Shown here one piece after another: positions 1 to 7,789 of a stretch of 64,000 nt of DNA; position 1 is the first letter of the stretch, and each line of letters starts with the position of its first letter. Both the position numbers and the translations under genes were made by a program. Origin of the DNA: Paenibacillus sp. FSL H7-0326 (GTDB lineage Bacteria; Bacillota; Bacilli; Paenibacillales; Paenibacillaceae); NCBI RefSeq assembly GCF_001955535.1, contig NZ_MPVN01000005.1, positions 372,001 through 436,000 on the forward strand, read 5' to 3'. The notes beneath the pieces are model-generated. The model was not told the origin of the DNA and searched no databases. It worked only from the letters and a program-made list of their open reading frames with translations.

Positions 1-1340
1 GCGTGTACGTGGTAATTGTTCACACTTATATCTTCCACAGGCATTTCAGCGAGACCACTTACGTACATTGCAGTTTGGGCTCCGCTGCATACCACCTCAC
101 GAATGGAAATGTTACGAAAAATCGGCGTCCCCTCGCCCACGGCATAGATCTTCTCATCTCCTCGGCCCGAACCTTCCTTTCCCTCATAGAAGAGCGAGAA
201 GGAAATGGCCTCCTTTGTGATATCAAGCATCCGGATCCGCTCAATGATAATATCCTCTACGATCCCGCCGCGGCCTCTCGCGCTCTTAAAGCGCAGACCG
301 ATATCGGTTCCCATAAACATGCAATCGGAGACTCGAACATGCCGAACGCCTCCGGACATTTCGCTGCCGATGACAAAGCCGCCATGCCCATGATAGACCG
401 TAGAGTGGCGAATGGTCACATATTCAGTAGGGATGCCAAGCTCGCGCCCCTCTGCGTCTTTGCCTGATTTAAGACAGATGGCATCGTCTCCGACATCGAA
501 GGAGCAGTACTCAACGAGCGCATGCCTTACTGAATCCAGATCGAGCCCGTCCCCGTTCTGTGCATACCAAGGATTCCTAACGTTTACTTGGCGAATCGTG
601 ACATGCTCACAGGCCCATGGGTGCAGGTTCCAGGCCGGGGAATTCTGAAAGGTAACTCCTTCCAAGAGCACTCGCTTACAGCGGCGCAGACTGAGCAGAT
701 TAGGACGCAGATATTCATGAGCTGGCTCATAAGCTGCCTTATCCCGCACACCGGACGTATGCAGTGCTTCTGTGAAGGACGCCCCGTTCATTGCCCGTTC
801 GGACGGCCACCATATGGAATTACCCCCTCCACGCTCATTAACGGCACCACCGGAGGCGACGAGTGCTTCCCAGGCTGAAGCGGTGAGCTTGTTCTGCTTC
901 ACGGGTCTCCATGCGTCACCGCTTCCATCGAATATACCTTCCCCGGTTATAGCCACATCTGTGAGATTCTCTCCGTCCAGCGGAGATCTTGAGCGTATCG
1001 CCTGACGTCCTTCATAGCTTGATAGAATAAGCGGATAATCAGTATATTCTCTGCTAAACCGAACCAGTGCCCCCCGCTCTAAATGCAGCTCTGTTCGGCT
1101 CTGAAGCAGGATTGGCCCTGTCAGCCATATACCGGCAGGGATAATGACTCTGCCCCCGCCCGCCTGAGCACAGGCCGTCAATGCTGAATTAATATGATCC
1201 GTATTATCGTATAGACCATTGCCTATAGCACCAAAATCCACAATTTGAAATTCTCGCTGCGGAATATCCGGCAGTTCGACATGATACAGAGCAGCTTCGG
1301 TCCCATCGATCTCATGCACGTTCAGTTCCTTCACAGGCAT
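1..1340 (-). CDS. Glycoside hydrolase family 28 (polygalacturonase-like), 3' end outside window
   Basis: An open frame of 446 codons runs off the left edge without a stop. It starts at an ATG preceded by AGGAG. The predicted protein is a right-handed beta-helix pectinase of family GH28, which hydrolyses galacturonan-type or related uronic acid polymers. Family landmarks appear in order: NGDGLDLDS (about residues 262-270), GDDAICLKSGKD (284-295, holding the catalytic Asp pair), GHGGFVIGSE (318-327) and RFKS (350-353, matching the RIK substrate-binding motif). There is no signal peptide, so the enzyme is probably cytoplasmic and acts on imported oligosaccharides, as is common in Paenibacillus pectin loci. 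The family call is firm; the exact substrate is not known. Confidence 0.9.
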   Translation of the reverse strand, partial: MPVKELNVHEIDGTEAALYHVELPDIPQREFQIVDFGAIGNGLYDNTDHINSALTACAQAGGGRVIIPAGIWLTGPILLQSRTELHLERGALVRFSREYTDYPLILSSYEGRQAIRSRSPLDGENLTDVAITGEGIFDGSGDAWRPVKQNKLTASAWEALVASGGAVNERGGGNSIWWPSERAMNGASFTEALHTSGVRDKAAYEPAHEYLRPNLLSLRRCKRVLLEGVTFQNSPAWNLHPWACEHVTIRQVNVRNPWYAQNGDGLDLDSVRHALVEYCSFDVGDDAICLKSGKDAEGRELGIPTEYVTIRHSTVYHGHGGFVIGSEMSGGVRHVRVSDCMFMGTDIGLRFKSARGRGGIVEDIIIERIRMLDITKEAISFSLFYEGKEGSGRGDEKIYAVGEGTPIFRNISIREVVCSGAQTAMYVSGLAEMPVEDISVNNYHVH

Positions 1341-1688
1341 CAAATCTCCTTTGCTTTTATATTAATGAAGTGCAGGATTCCATCGCTCTCCCGTGATATA
1401 TTCGCAGCTTCTCTACCATATTCCTTGCAAAAAAGATCATATTTTTGAAAATATTGCTTATTTATGTTTTAAGACCCATTTTATATATAAATCACGAATA
1501 TATATTTCATTATTTCTAACAAGTAACTCACACCTATACAACAAAAGTACTAGATCAATTGCTACTTATGTAATGTTTCATGACAAATAGATTGCTCTAC
1601 TCTTTGGTCTTATTGTATCATTATATTCATATTTCCTTTATATTCCTTAGATGGATGAGTAGAAATAGAAAAGGGCGGTGATCTCCCA
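1341..1688. other. AT-rich divergent intergenic region
   Basis: This 348-base AT-rich gap separates the minus-strand GH28 gene from the plus-strand amino acid transporter operon, so it must hold both promoters. A possible plus-strand promoter is TTGCTC, 18 bases, TATCAT at about 1591-1620. Short open frames here lack ribosome binding sites and look random. No riboswitch or T-box structure was recognised. Confidence 0.4.
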
Positions 1689-2417
1689 TTGATTGAGTTT
1701 AAAAATGTTAACAAACATTACGGCAGCTTCCACGTACTCAAGAATATCGACCTCCAGATTAAGGAAGGGGAAGTCGTCGTGATCATCGGTCCATCCGGTT
1801 CAGGCAAGAGTACCCTGCTGCGCTGCATCAATCGTCTGGAGACGATATCTGGTGGAGAGCTGCATGTCAGCGGTGTTCCTCTGCATCAGCGCAAGATCGA
1901 CATCAATAAATTCCGCAAAGACATCAGCATGGTATTTCAGCATTTTAATCTATACCCCCACAAGAAGGTTATTGAGAATATTACACTGGCTCCCATCAAG
2001 GTGAAGAAGGAGTCCAAGGCCGCTGCAGCTGAGACCGCGATGAAATATTTATCCCGTGTCGGTATTGCAGAGAAGGCGGACAGTTATCCCAGCCAGCTCT
2101 CCGGCGGACAGCAGCAGCGTGTAGCCATCGCGAGAGGACTCGCCATGGATCCCAAAATCATGCTGTTTGACGAACCCACCTCCGCACTCGATCCCGAGAT
2201 GATCGGCGAAGTTCTCGATGTCATGCGAACATTGGCGAACTCGGGGATGACGATGGTGATCGTCACACATGAGATGGGCTTCGCCCGCGAAGTAGCCGAC
2301 CGGGTTATTTTTATGGACGAGGGACAGATCGTGGAGGATGCTGCCGCAGAACAATTCTTCTCTAACCCTAGAGAAGAACGCGCACGCCAATTTCTCAGCC
2401 GTTTAATCCATCATTAA
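1689..2417 (+). CDS. Polar amino acid ABC transporter ATP-binding protein
   Basis: This 242-residue ATPase powers uptake of a polar amino acid (GlnQ/ArtP/TcyC family). It shows Walker A GPSGSGKST at residues 34-42, the Q-loop within MVFQHFNLYP, the signature LSGGQQQR at 137-144, and Walker B followed by DEPTSALDPE around 160-170. The start is TTG, supported by the long Shine-Dalgarno GGGCGGTGAT just upstream. It is the first gene of a four-gene operon with a binding lipoprotein and two permeases. The substrate cannot be fixed from sequence; glutamine, glutamate, aspartate or cystine are all possible. Confidence 0.93.
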   Translation: MIEFKNVNKHYGSFHVLKNIDLQIKEGEVVVIIGPSGSGKSTLLRCINRLETISGGELHVSGVPLHQRKIDINKFRKDISMVFQHFNLYPHKKVIENITLAPIKVKKESKAAAAETAMKYLSRVGIAEKADSYPSQLSGGQQQRVAIARGLAMDPKIMLFDEPTSALDPEMIGEVLDVMRTLANSGMTMVIVTHEMGFAREVADRVIFMDEGQIVEDAAAEQFFSNPREERARQFLSRLIHH

Positions 2418-2451
2418 TTCATAAATGATAAAAAAAGGGGTGTTTTTATTT

Positions 2452-3321
2452 ATGAAAACGAAGAAGAGATTTAAAGGCTCCAAGCTCTCGCTCTTATTCA
2501 TGCTTATGTTTGTTATCGTTCTTGCCGGCTGCGGCAATGATGAAGCATCACCAGCCTCAAACTCAGGAACCTCTGGCGGCCAGGAAGCATCGGAGAATAT
2601 CGATACTATCGCAGCGATCAAGGAACGCGGCAAGGTCATTGCAGGTGTTAAATACGACACCCGGCTGTTTGGATTGAAGGATCCTATATCCGGCAATGTC
2701 GAAGGCTTCGATATCGATATGGCCAAGGCGCTCGCCAAGAAGATACTCGGCGATGAGACAAAAGTAGAGCTGAAGGAGGTCACCTCCAAGACCCGGACAC
2801 CGCTTCTTCAGAACGGCGAGATCGACATCATCATCGCGACGATGACCATTACCGAGGATCGCAAGAAGGAAGTGGATTTCAGTGATGTTTATTTCAATGC
2901 AGGTCAGTCACTGCTTGTAGCCAAGGGCAGCCCGATCACAGGAATCGAAAGCCTGAATGCGGATACGACAGTACTTGCAGTTAAAGGTTCAACCTCTGTT
3001 ACAAATATCAAGGAGAAAGCGCCGGATGCCAAAGTACTCGAGTTCGAAAACTACCAGGAAGCCTTCACTGCGCTGAAAGCGGGCAAAGGCGATACGCTGA
3101 CCACAGACAACTCCATTCTCCTAGGTATGATGCAGGATGATCCGAACTACGAGATGGTTGGAGACATCTTCACTGACGAGCCTTACGGCATGGCCATTCG
3201 CAAAGGCGATCAGCAAATGGTCGATACCGTCAACGAAATGCTTCAGGAGATGAAAGACAGCGGAGAATATGATGAGCTCTATGAAAAATGGCTGGGAACA
3301 AGTCCGCCAAGCGCGGAGTAA
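2452..3321 (+). CDS. Amino acid ABC transporter substrate-binding lipoprotein
   Basis: The protein is an extracellular family 3 solute-binding lipoprotein that delivers an amino acid to the permeases encoded downstream. It has a lipoprotein signal peptide with lipobox LAGC near residue 25, then the typical type II binding fold with EGFDIDMAKALAKKI and IIIATMTITEDRKKEVDFS. The ATG chosen lies 10 bases after AGGGGTG; an ATG nine codons upstream (2425) overlaps that site and is less likely. A strong hairpin terminator follows it and precedes the permeases, which should make this the most abundant product. The motif order resembles GlnH/CysX-type proteins. The ligand is unknown. Confidence 0.93.
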   Translation: MKTKKRFKGSKLSLLFMLMFVIVLAGCGNDEASPASNSGTSGGQEASENIDTIAAIKERGKVIAGVKYDTRLFGLKDPISGNVEGFDIDMAKALAKKILGDETKVELKEVTSKTRTPLLQNGEIDIIIATMTITEDRKKEVDFSDVYFNAGQSLLVAKGSPITGIESLNADTTVLAVKGSTSVTNIKEKAPDAKVLEFENYQEAFTALKAGKGDTLTTDNSILLGMMQDDPNYEMVGDIFTDEPYGMAIRKGDQQMVDTVNEMLQEMKDSGEYDELYEKWLGTSPPSAE

Positions 3322-3342
3322 CCCGTATAAACATCCTTTCGT

Positions 3343-3370
3343 AAGGGCGGCTCGGCCGCCCTTCTTTATT
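3343..3370 (+). terminator. Hairpin terminator between binding protein and permeases
   Basis: A nine-base-pair stem, AAGGGCGGC/GCCGCCCTT with a three-base loop, is followed by CTTTATTT. It lies inside the operon, 21 bases after the binding protein stop and before the first permease. It probably acts as a partial terminator that raises binding protein output relative to the membrane subunits. Confidence 0.8.
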
Positions 3371-3394
3371 TGCAACTAAGAAGGAGGGAATCCG

Positions 3395-4120
3395 ATGCCA
3401 GAAATTGATATAAGTGTGCTATGGCGATACTGGGATGATTTCTCGGCAGGCTTTCTGAATACGCTGAAGATCAGTCTCATGGCGCTTATCGGCAGCTTTC
3501 TGATCGGTGCCGTTATCGCTGTATTTCGAATTGCACCCATCAAACCGCTCAACTGGTTTGGTGCGGCCTATGTTGAATTCATACGTAATATTCCACTGCT
3601 TGTGACGATTTTCTTTTTCTATTACGGGCTCTCATCTGTAGGACTCAATCTGGATGGCTTTGTATCCGGGACACTCGGTCTGACCATCTACACCTCTGCC
3701 TTTGTGGCCGAATCCATTCGTGCAGGGATTCAATCCGTACCCAAGGGGCAGCTGGAGGCTGCACGCTCTTCAGGTCTCAGCTACATCCAGACGATGGTGC
3801 ATGTCGTTATGCCTCAGGCTGTTCGGATCGTGCTTCCCGCCATGGGGAACCAGTCCATCAATCTGGTGAAGAATTCTTCCATACTGGCTGTCGTTGCAGG
3901 ACTTGATCTGATGTATTTTGCAGACAGTGTCAATTCAGCTACCTTCCAGACGCTATCGGTCTATACCGTTGTTGCTATTCTCTATCTCGTGATCACACTT
4001 CCGTTAAACTTCCTTGTCCATTACTTGGAGAAACGCTTGAATCAGCGCGAGATCCGGAATACAACCCACAAACCGCGTTCACGCAAGCTGTCAAGAGGAC
4101 TGGACAGGCCGCTTAACTAG
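3395..4120 (+). CDS. Amino acid ABC transporter permease (first subunit)
   Basis: A 241-residue integral membrane subunit of the HisM/GlnP family. The N-terminal signature region (FLNTLKISLMALIGSFLIG) and the EAA loop (GQLEAARSSGLSYIQTM, then VMPQAVRIVLPAMGN), which docks to the ATPase, are both present, with about five membrane segments. The start follows AGAAGGAGGG. The last 30 residues are basic and hydrophilic. It is paired with a second, homologous permease 30 bases downstream, suggesting a heterodimeric channel like GltJK. Confidence 0.92.
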   Translation: MPEIDISVLWRYWDDFSAGFLNTLKISLMALIGSFLIGAVIAVFRIAPIKPLNWFGAAYVEFIRNIPLLVTIFFFYYGLSSVGLNLDGFVSGTLGLTIYTSAFVAESIRAGIQSVPKGQLEAARSSGLSYIQTMVHVVMPQAVRIVLPAMGNQSINLVKNSSILAVVAGLDLMYFADSVNSATFQTLSVYTVVAILYLVITLPLNFLVHYLEKRLNQREIRNTTHKPRSRKLSRGLDRPLN

Positions 4121-4150
4121 CTTCTTCAGACGTGAAAGGAGGAGGACAAA

Positions 4151-4804
4151 ATGGATTTTGCAGGCGCTTATACCTGGCCCTATATACGATTTCTTCTTGA
4201 AGGCTTCATGCTGACATTGCAGGTCGCCGGTGTCGCCATCCTGCTCAGCTTTGTCGTTGGCATCATCCTAGGCACCATTCGATATACGAAGTTTCCCGTT
4301 ATTTCGCAGATCGTTGCCGTGGTCGTGGATACGATCCGCAACCTCCCGCTCTTTCTCATCATTCTGGTGTCATACCTGATCCTTCCTCAGTTCGGCATCA
4401 ACATGTCCGTATTCTGGGCTGCTGTATTCGGACTGACGATATTTGAAGGCTGTATGATCGCCGAGATACTCCGCGGCGGACTTAATTCCATTGATAAAGG
4501 GCAGATTGAGGCAGCGCGTTCCTCGGGTCTCAGTTATTTTCAGACACTGCGTCTGATTACGCTCCCGCAGGCTCTGCGCCGAATGGTGCCTCCCCTGCTC
4601 AGCCAGACCATATCTTTGCTGAAGGATACTTCACTTGCTGTTGCCATCTCCTTGCCGGAGCTGATGAATCATGTACGTATTGTCGGAGGCCAGAATCCAG
4701 ATTTCTACCTTCCGATGATTGTTTTTGCCGCAATGCTTTACTTTATCGTCAATTATTCACTATCACTCTTTGCCCGGAGACTGGAGACCCGCGTCGACGC
4801 TTAA
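4151..4804 (+). CDS. Amino acid ABC transporter permease (second subunit)
   Basis: A 217-residue permease of the same family as its upstream neighbour. It has the opening GFMLTLQVAGVAILLSFVVG and an EAA loop, GQIEAARSSGLSYFQTLR followed by TLPQALRRMVPP. AAAGGAGGAGG precedes the ATG. It closes the operon, and a terminator follows within 80 bases. The two permeases share the EAA-loop sequence AARSSGLSY, consistent with an old duplication and heterodimer formation. Confidence 0.92.
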   Translation: MDFAGAYTWPYIRFLLEGFMLTLQVAGVAILLSFVVGIILGTIRYTKFPVISQIVAVVVDTIRNLPLFLIILVSYLILPQFGINMSVFWAAVFGLTIFEGCMIAEILRGGLNSIDKGQIEAARSSGLSYFQTLRLITLPQALRRMVPPLLSQTISLLKDTSLAVAISLPELMNHVRIVGGQNPDFYLPMIVFAAMLYFIVNYSLSLFARRLETRVDA

Positions 4805-4833
4805 TCGTCTTATGGGTACAGGCTGGATAAGTG

Positions 4834-4885
4834 AAACTGCACCCCGATTGTTAGATACTCACTAACAGTTGGAGGTGCAGTTTTT
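4834..4885 (+). terminator. Terminator of the amino acid transporter operon
   Basis: Long inverted repeat whose outer arms are AAACTGCACC and GGTGCAGTTT, with inner pairing GTTAG/CTAAC, followed by a run of T. It closes the operon that starts at 1689. Confidence 0.85.
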
Positions 4886-4943
4886 ATATGATTAAATAGA
4901 CTTTGAACTGTATCCACTTGTTAGCATAGGAGGATCAATCATT

Positions 4944-5327
4944 TTGAAGAAAAAGAAATGGATCTTATCGTTTATTTCCTTGTTTATTATCATTTACATT
5001 GCATTCGGCTTTTGGATAGCGAGTGATACCAAACTAGTTTTAGAAAAATCTCTTGAATCTGATGATGATTATACCGAATACATGAGCCAATCATTTTTTG
5101 ATAACACCAATTTAACAGCAAGAGGCGATACTTCAAGCCGTTTTACATATCATCCTGAAAATCATAAAATAGGCACTGTTTTTCCACTACATTTCTTCTT
5201 CATTTCAAAAGTATTTGTAACGCATGAATACGATCAGCCTGACTTCGGATTTCGTGAGACACTCACAATAAATCTAAAGCTTATGAACGGGCATTGGTAT
5301 GCTTCAAACATTAAATTTAATCCGTAG
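4944..5327 (+). CDS. Small membrane-anchored protein of unknown function
   Basis: A 127-residue protein I do not recognise. It starts at TTG ten bases after a perfect AGGAGG. It has a basic N-terminus (MKKKKW) and one membrane segment of about 20 hydrophobic residues (8-28), so residues from about 30 on probably face outside the membrane. The outer part is mixed polar and ends with an aromatic-rich strand region (LTINLKLMNGHWYASNIKF), which recalls small extracytoplasmic beta proteins. AT content is higher than in its neighbours. It stands alone between two terminators. No cysteines or catalytic motifs are visible. Confidence 0.7.
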   Translation: MKKKKWILSFISLFIIIYIAFGFWIASDTKLVLEKSLESDDDYTEYMSQSFFDNTNLTARGDTSSRFTYHPENHKIGTVFPLHFFFISKVFVTHEYDQPDFGFRETLTINLKLMNGHWYASNIKFNP

Positions 5328-5399
5328 CGGCTCAGGCAACCCCATACCCTTCTTCAAGTCAAACAAAGCGCAGATCATCCTTTTTTCTCATTTCCACAC

Positions 5400-5441
5400 A
5401 GAACCTGAATATCCTATTCATAAGGATTGCCAGGTTCTTTT
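5400..5441 (+). terminator. Terminator after the small membrane protein gene
   Basis: Stem AGAACCTG/CAGGTTCT with an inner ATCC/GGAT pairing, followed by TTTTG. It lies 73 bases after the stop codon of the upstream gene. Confidence 0.8.
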
Positions 5442-5495
5442 GTATGCATCGTCTTGAAGATGTCGATACTTGCAATAAAAGGAGGCTGCCTTGAC

Positions 5496-5789
5496 GTGAA
5501 CACCTTGTTTATTGCCCTGTTTATTATTCTACCCTTCATTCTGAGTGCCCTTTCTCTGCTCTTCAAGCCGATACAGAGAGTGCTGCACTTCATTGCCTTG
5601 TTCTGTTTCTATGCTGCAGGGGTGTGCCTGCTGATCTCTGTTTATCACACGAATATGAGCGGCATGACCTTCACGACGCAGATTCATCACATCCTGCTCG
5701 ACCCGCTGTTCGTCATTCCTGCGGCTTATCTTGGAATCTACATTCCATTCCTCATCATTACGTACCTTCTGATCCCCAAAAAGAAATGA
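5496..5789 (+). CDS. Small three-helix membrane protein of unknown function
   Basis: A 97-residue, very hydrophobic protein with about three predicted membrane segments (residues 3-20, 28-48 and 72-92) and a basic tail (PKKK). The GTG start lies ten bases after AAAGGAGG. An in-frame ATG farther upstream (5427) falls in the preceding terminator and has no ribosome binding site. No family was recognised and no catalytic residues are visible. It stands alone, with the Fur-box promoter region downstream. Confidence 0.65.
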   Translation: MNTLFIALFIILPFILSALSLLFKPIQRVLHFIALFCFYAAGVCLLISVYHTNMSGMTFTTQIHHILLDPLFVIPAAYLGIYIPFLIITYLLIPKKK

Positions 5790-5838
5790 CCATTGGCACG
5801 GATTATTAAAAATAATTCAACAAAATACAGATTAACAA

Positions 5839-5867
5839 TTGCAATTTGATGAGAAAACATGCATAAT
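5839..5867 (+). promoter_or_regulatory. Predicted sigma-A promoter
   Basis: TTGCAA (5839-5844), a 17-base spacer and CATAAT (5862-5867). The predicted transcript start falls on or beside the Fur box at 5876 and leads into the small gene at 5954. Confidence 0.6.
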
Positions 5868-5875
5868 AAAATCAT

Positions 5876-5890
5876 TGATAATGATTATCA
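5876..5890 (+). promoter_or_regulatory. Fur box (iron-responsive operator)
   Basis: TGATAATGATTATCA is an exact match to the 7-1-7 Fur operator described for B. subtilis (TGATAATNATTATCA). It starts eight bases after the -10 element, a position where bound Fur would block transcription when iron is plentiful. This is the only Fur box I see in the window. Confidence 0.85.
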
Positions 5891-5953
5891 TTATTGTAGG
5901 TTGTCTTCGTGACAAACTGCAAATTTCTTATATAAAGGGGACTCTAAGACAGA

Positions 5954-6109
5954 ATGAAAGCATCGGTAACCAAAACAACACTTCAGCTTGATGATTATCT
6001 GGACCTGCTTAATCTGGCGGTGTCCATTGGCGACGAGAAATGGCAGAAGGAAATTATTCGCAAATTGTCTTATACTTACCCTGCAAAAGCCGCTACCCAT
6101 ATGAAGTAA
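5954..6109 (+). CDS. Iron-regulated small protein, 51 residues
   Basis: A short frame encodes 51 residues beginning MKASVTKTTLQLDDYL. It has an acidic amphipathic first half (LQLDDYLDLLNLAVSIGDE) and a basic second half (KWQKEIIRKLSYTYPAKAA), and looks fully helical. AAAGGGG lies 13 bases before the ATG, a little far. The gene sits directly behind a promoter with a perfect Fur box and is followed by hairpins, which makes a real iron-starvation gene likely. B. subtilis makes three small Fur-regulated basic proteins (FbpA, FbpB, FbpC) that help the FsrA small RNA. This one does not obviously match their sequences, so only a parallel in regulation is claimed. Confidence 0.65.
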   Translation: MKASVTKTTLQLDDYLDLLNLAVSIGDEKWQKEIIRKLSYTYPAKAATHMK

Positions 6110-6129
6110 CTCATACTTAACGCACATAT

Positions 6130-6155
6130 AGAATCGAGAGCCTGCTGTCGATTCT
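6130..6155 (+). terminator. Hairpin after the small iron-regulated gene
   Basis: Eight-base-pair stem AGAATCGA/TCGATTCT with a ten-base loop, 20 bases after the stop codon at 6109. The T-run is weak, so termination may be shared with the next hairpin. Confidence 0.5.
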
Positions 6156-6167
6156 TATCCAATTCAA

Positions 6168-6200
6168 AGACACCCATTCCAGAGCGGCGGGTGTCTATTT
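6168..6200. terminator. Bidirectional hairpin between converging genes
   Basis: Stem AGACACCC/GGGTGTCT, with T-rich sequence on the plus side (ATTTCATTT) and TTTGAATT when read on the minus strand. It separates the small iron-regulated gene from the converging fnr gene. Confidence 0.6.
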
Positions 6201-6219
6201 CATTTATCCAACGATTATT

Positions 6220-6966
6220 TTATAGTCTGCAAATTTTCGAAGAACACACATGATTCGAAGGGCAGCCGCAAATTTCATGCAGCTCCTTCAGCTCACGAAT
6301 GAGTATTTTCCCTTGGGTCACTTCAATGATCCCTTGATCCTTCCATCCGCTCAACGTCTTCGTCACATTCTCACGTGTCGCACCAATCATCTCAGCAAGA
6401 TCGGCATGGTTCAGCTTTTTCATAATTAGAATTCCTTCTGGCGTCGCTTTACCATAACTGTTGCTCGCTCTCACCAGCATCGATGCCAGCGCTCCCGCCT
6501 TGCCGTTCATTAGCAAATCGCGCAGCTTAAGCTGCGTAATCCGCTGCATCGTTCCCATCCACCGAATGAACTCCAGCGCTATATTTCCGTTCTCACTAAG
6601 GAGCTTCTCCAGATCATTCATCATGATGACCCCGACCACGCCGCTCTCAACCACTTCCGCCCCTTGCCCGTAGACTTCACCGTCTACACCGCCGAACTCC
6701 CCTAGCAGATCGCCGGCATGCATGAAGGACAATATGATCTGCTTCCCGCCCTCGCTCATCTTGGTCATCTTGATCCGACCAGATTTGACATAATAAATCG
6801 CTTCTACATCGTCACCTTCGTAATACATTATTTCTCCGGCTGTGATTGTCTTGGGCTGCATGATGCTTAGAAGGGCTTCTTTAACCAACGCCTCTCCTTG
6901 AATGTCCGTTCCGCCAATACCACTCACCGTCGCCACACGTCTCCTTTGATTAAGTACGATTGTCAT
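6220..6966 (-). CDS. fnr: Fnr-type oxygen-responsive transcription regulator
   Basis: A 248-residue Crp/Fnr family activator. An N-terminal cyclic-nucleotide-binding-like beta barrel (about 25-125) is followed by a dimer helix and a winged helix with recognition region LAEMIGATRENVTKTL. Four cysteines crowd the last 16 residues (C-G-C, then C and C), the arrangement known for Bacillus Fnr, whose [4Fe-4S] cluster is C-terminal rather than N-terminal as in E. coli. It should activate anaerobic genes when oxygen is low. Two ATGs lie two codons apart; the second has GGAGG nine bases upstream and was chosen. A possible Fnr-like operator lies in the divergent gap. Confidence 0.88.
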   Translation of the reverse strand: MTIVLNQRRRVATVSGIGGTDIQGEALVKEALLSIMQPKTITAGEIMYYEGDDVEAIYYVKSGRIKMTKMSEGGKQIILSFMHAGDLLGEFGGVDGEVYGQGAEVVESGVVGVIMMNDLEKLLSENGNIALEFIRWMGTMQRITQLKLRDLLMNGKAGALASMLVRASNSYGKATPEGILIMKKLNHADLAEMIGATRENVTKTLSGWKDQGIIEVTQGKILIRELKELHEICGCPSNHVCSSKICRL

Positions 6967-7085
6967 CTCCATCCGCCTCCACTCGCTCTTTGATTCTATT
7001 GTACCGTGTGCGGGACCGGGCTGTGATCAGGGAAACACCTGATTTTTGAAGTGAATTCCCCCTAAATTCATCCATTATTTCTCTA

Positions 7086-7101
7086 AGTGAAGTTTTTCAC
7101 T
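7086..7101. promoter_or_regulatory. Crp/Fnr-like palindrome
   Basis: AGTGA-N6-TCACT is a perfect inverted repeat with the 5-6-5 geometry of Fnr sites (TGTGA-N6-TCACA), differing at the outermost base of each half. It is roughly midway between the fnr start and the GAF protein start, so it could serve either promoter. Binding is inferred, not shown. Confidence 0.5.
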
Positions 7102-7218
7102 GCCGCCGTATACATTTACGGTAATGATTAATGTATGAATCCACTTCGTTCATCATTAGAATAGTCAAGTTAATTCGTATAGATGTGAAAAAAACAAAAA
7201 AAAAGGATGTGATGACCC

Positions 7219-7671
7219 ATGCACCGCTTAACCCTATTGGACGAAGAGGCTTTAAACCGTTTGCATCAAAATTTAACCTCCGACTTTACTGCGATCGTGC
7301 TTCTCACAGAGCCTGGGGGCAAGCTTAGGGTCATTTCAAGCATAGGCCGCCGCAGCGAACGCACGAGCAAGCTGGCCTTCCGCCCAAGCCAAGGAATAGC
7401 CCAGCATGTATTTAAGTATGGGCGTAAATATATAATTGATGGATCTAGTCTGGACCTGTCCGGGCTCCGCCAGACCTGCCCCCTCCTGCTCGCTGAGCGG
7501 CTGAAGAGCATCATCGCCGTACCGATCCTGCATTACAAACTACCTGTCGGTCTGATCATTACCGGCCATCGTTCTAACTACACTTTTACCGACACCGATA
7601 TTAAACGAGCACAGAATGAAGCCAATGTTATTTCTCAATCTGTAAACGCGTTTTATCCTGTATCTCCCTAA
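7219..7671 (+). CDS. GAF domain sensor protein, NreA-like
   Basis: A 150-residue protein made of a single GAF domain, including GIAQHVFKYGRKYIID and the core strand IIAVPILHYKLPVGLII. In staphylococci NreA, a GAF protein of the same size, binds nitrate and modulates the NreB/NreC two-component system. Here a NarL-type response regulator and kinase follow directly, so this is a plausible sensory accessory to them. The start follows AAAGGATGTGAT. It has no DNA-binding or enzymatic part. The ligand (nitrate, nitrite or another small molecule) cannot be decided from sequence. Confidence 0.75.
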   Translation: MHRLTLLDEEALNRLHQNLTSDFTAIVLLTEPGGKLRVISSIGRRSERTSKLAFRPSQGIAQHVFKYGRKYIIDGSSLDLSGLRQTCPLLLAERLKSIIAVPILHYKLPVGLIITGHRSNYTFTDTDIKRAQNEANVISQSVNAFYPVSP

Positions 7672-7789
7672 TCATTCACACACCTCTGTATATAAGAGCA
7701 TGTTGATATGGATTCGTCTGTGCAGCGTTTTCCTGTGTGTAGTAGAATGGTAGTTAGATGACACTGTCAGGAAAACGGAGGAGAGTCTA

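Noticed and set aside
3..1005. Several plus-strand frames at the left end
   Set aside because: They mirror the GH28 gene, whose minus-strand frame is open to the window edge and carries all family motifs.
1393..1590. A 65-codon plus-strand frame in the divergent gap
   Set aside because: No ribosome binding site, AT-driven composition and no plausible product.
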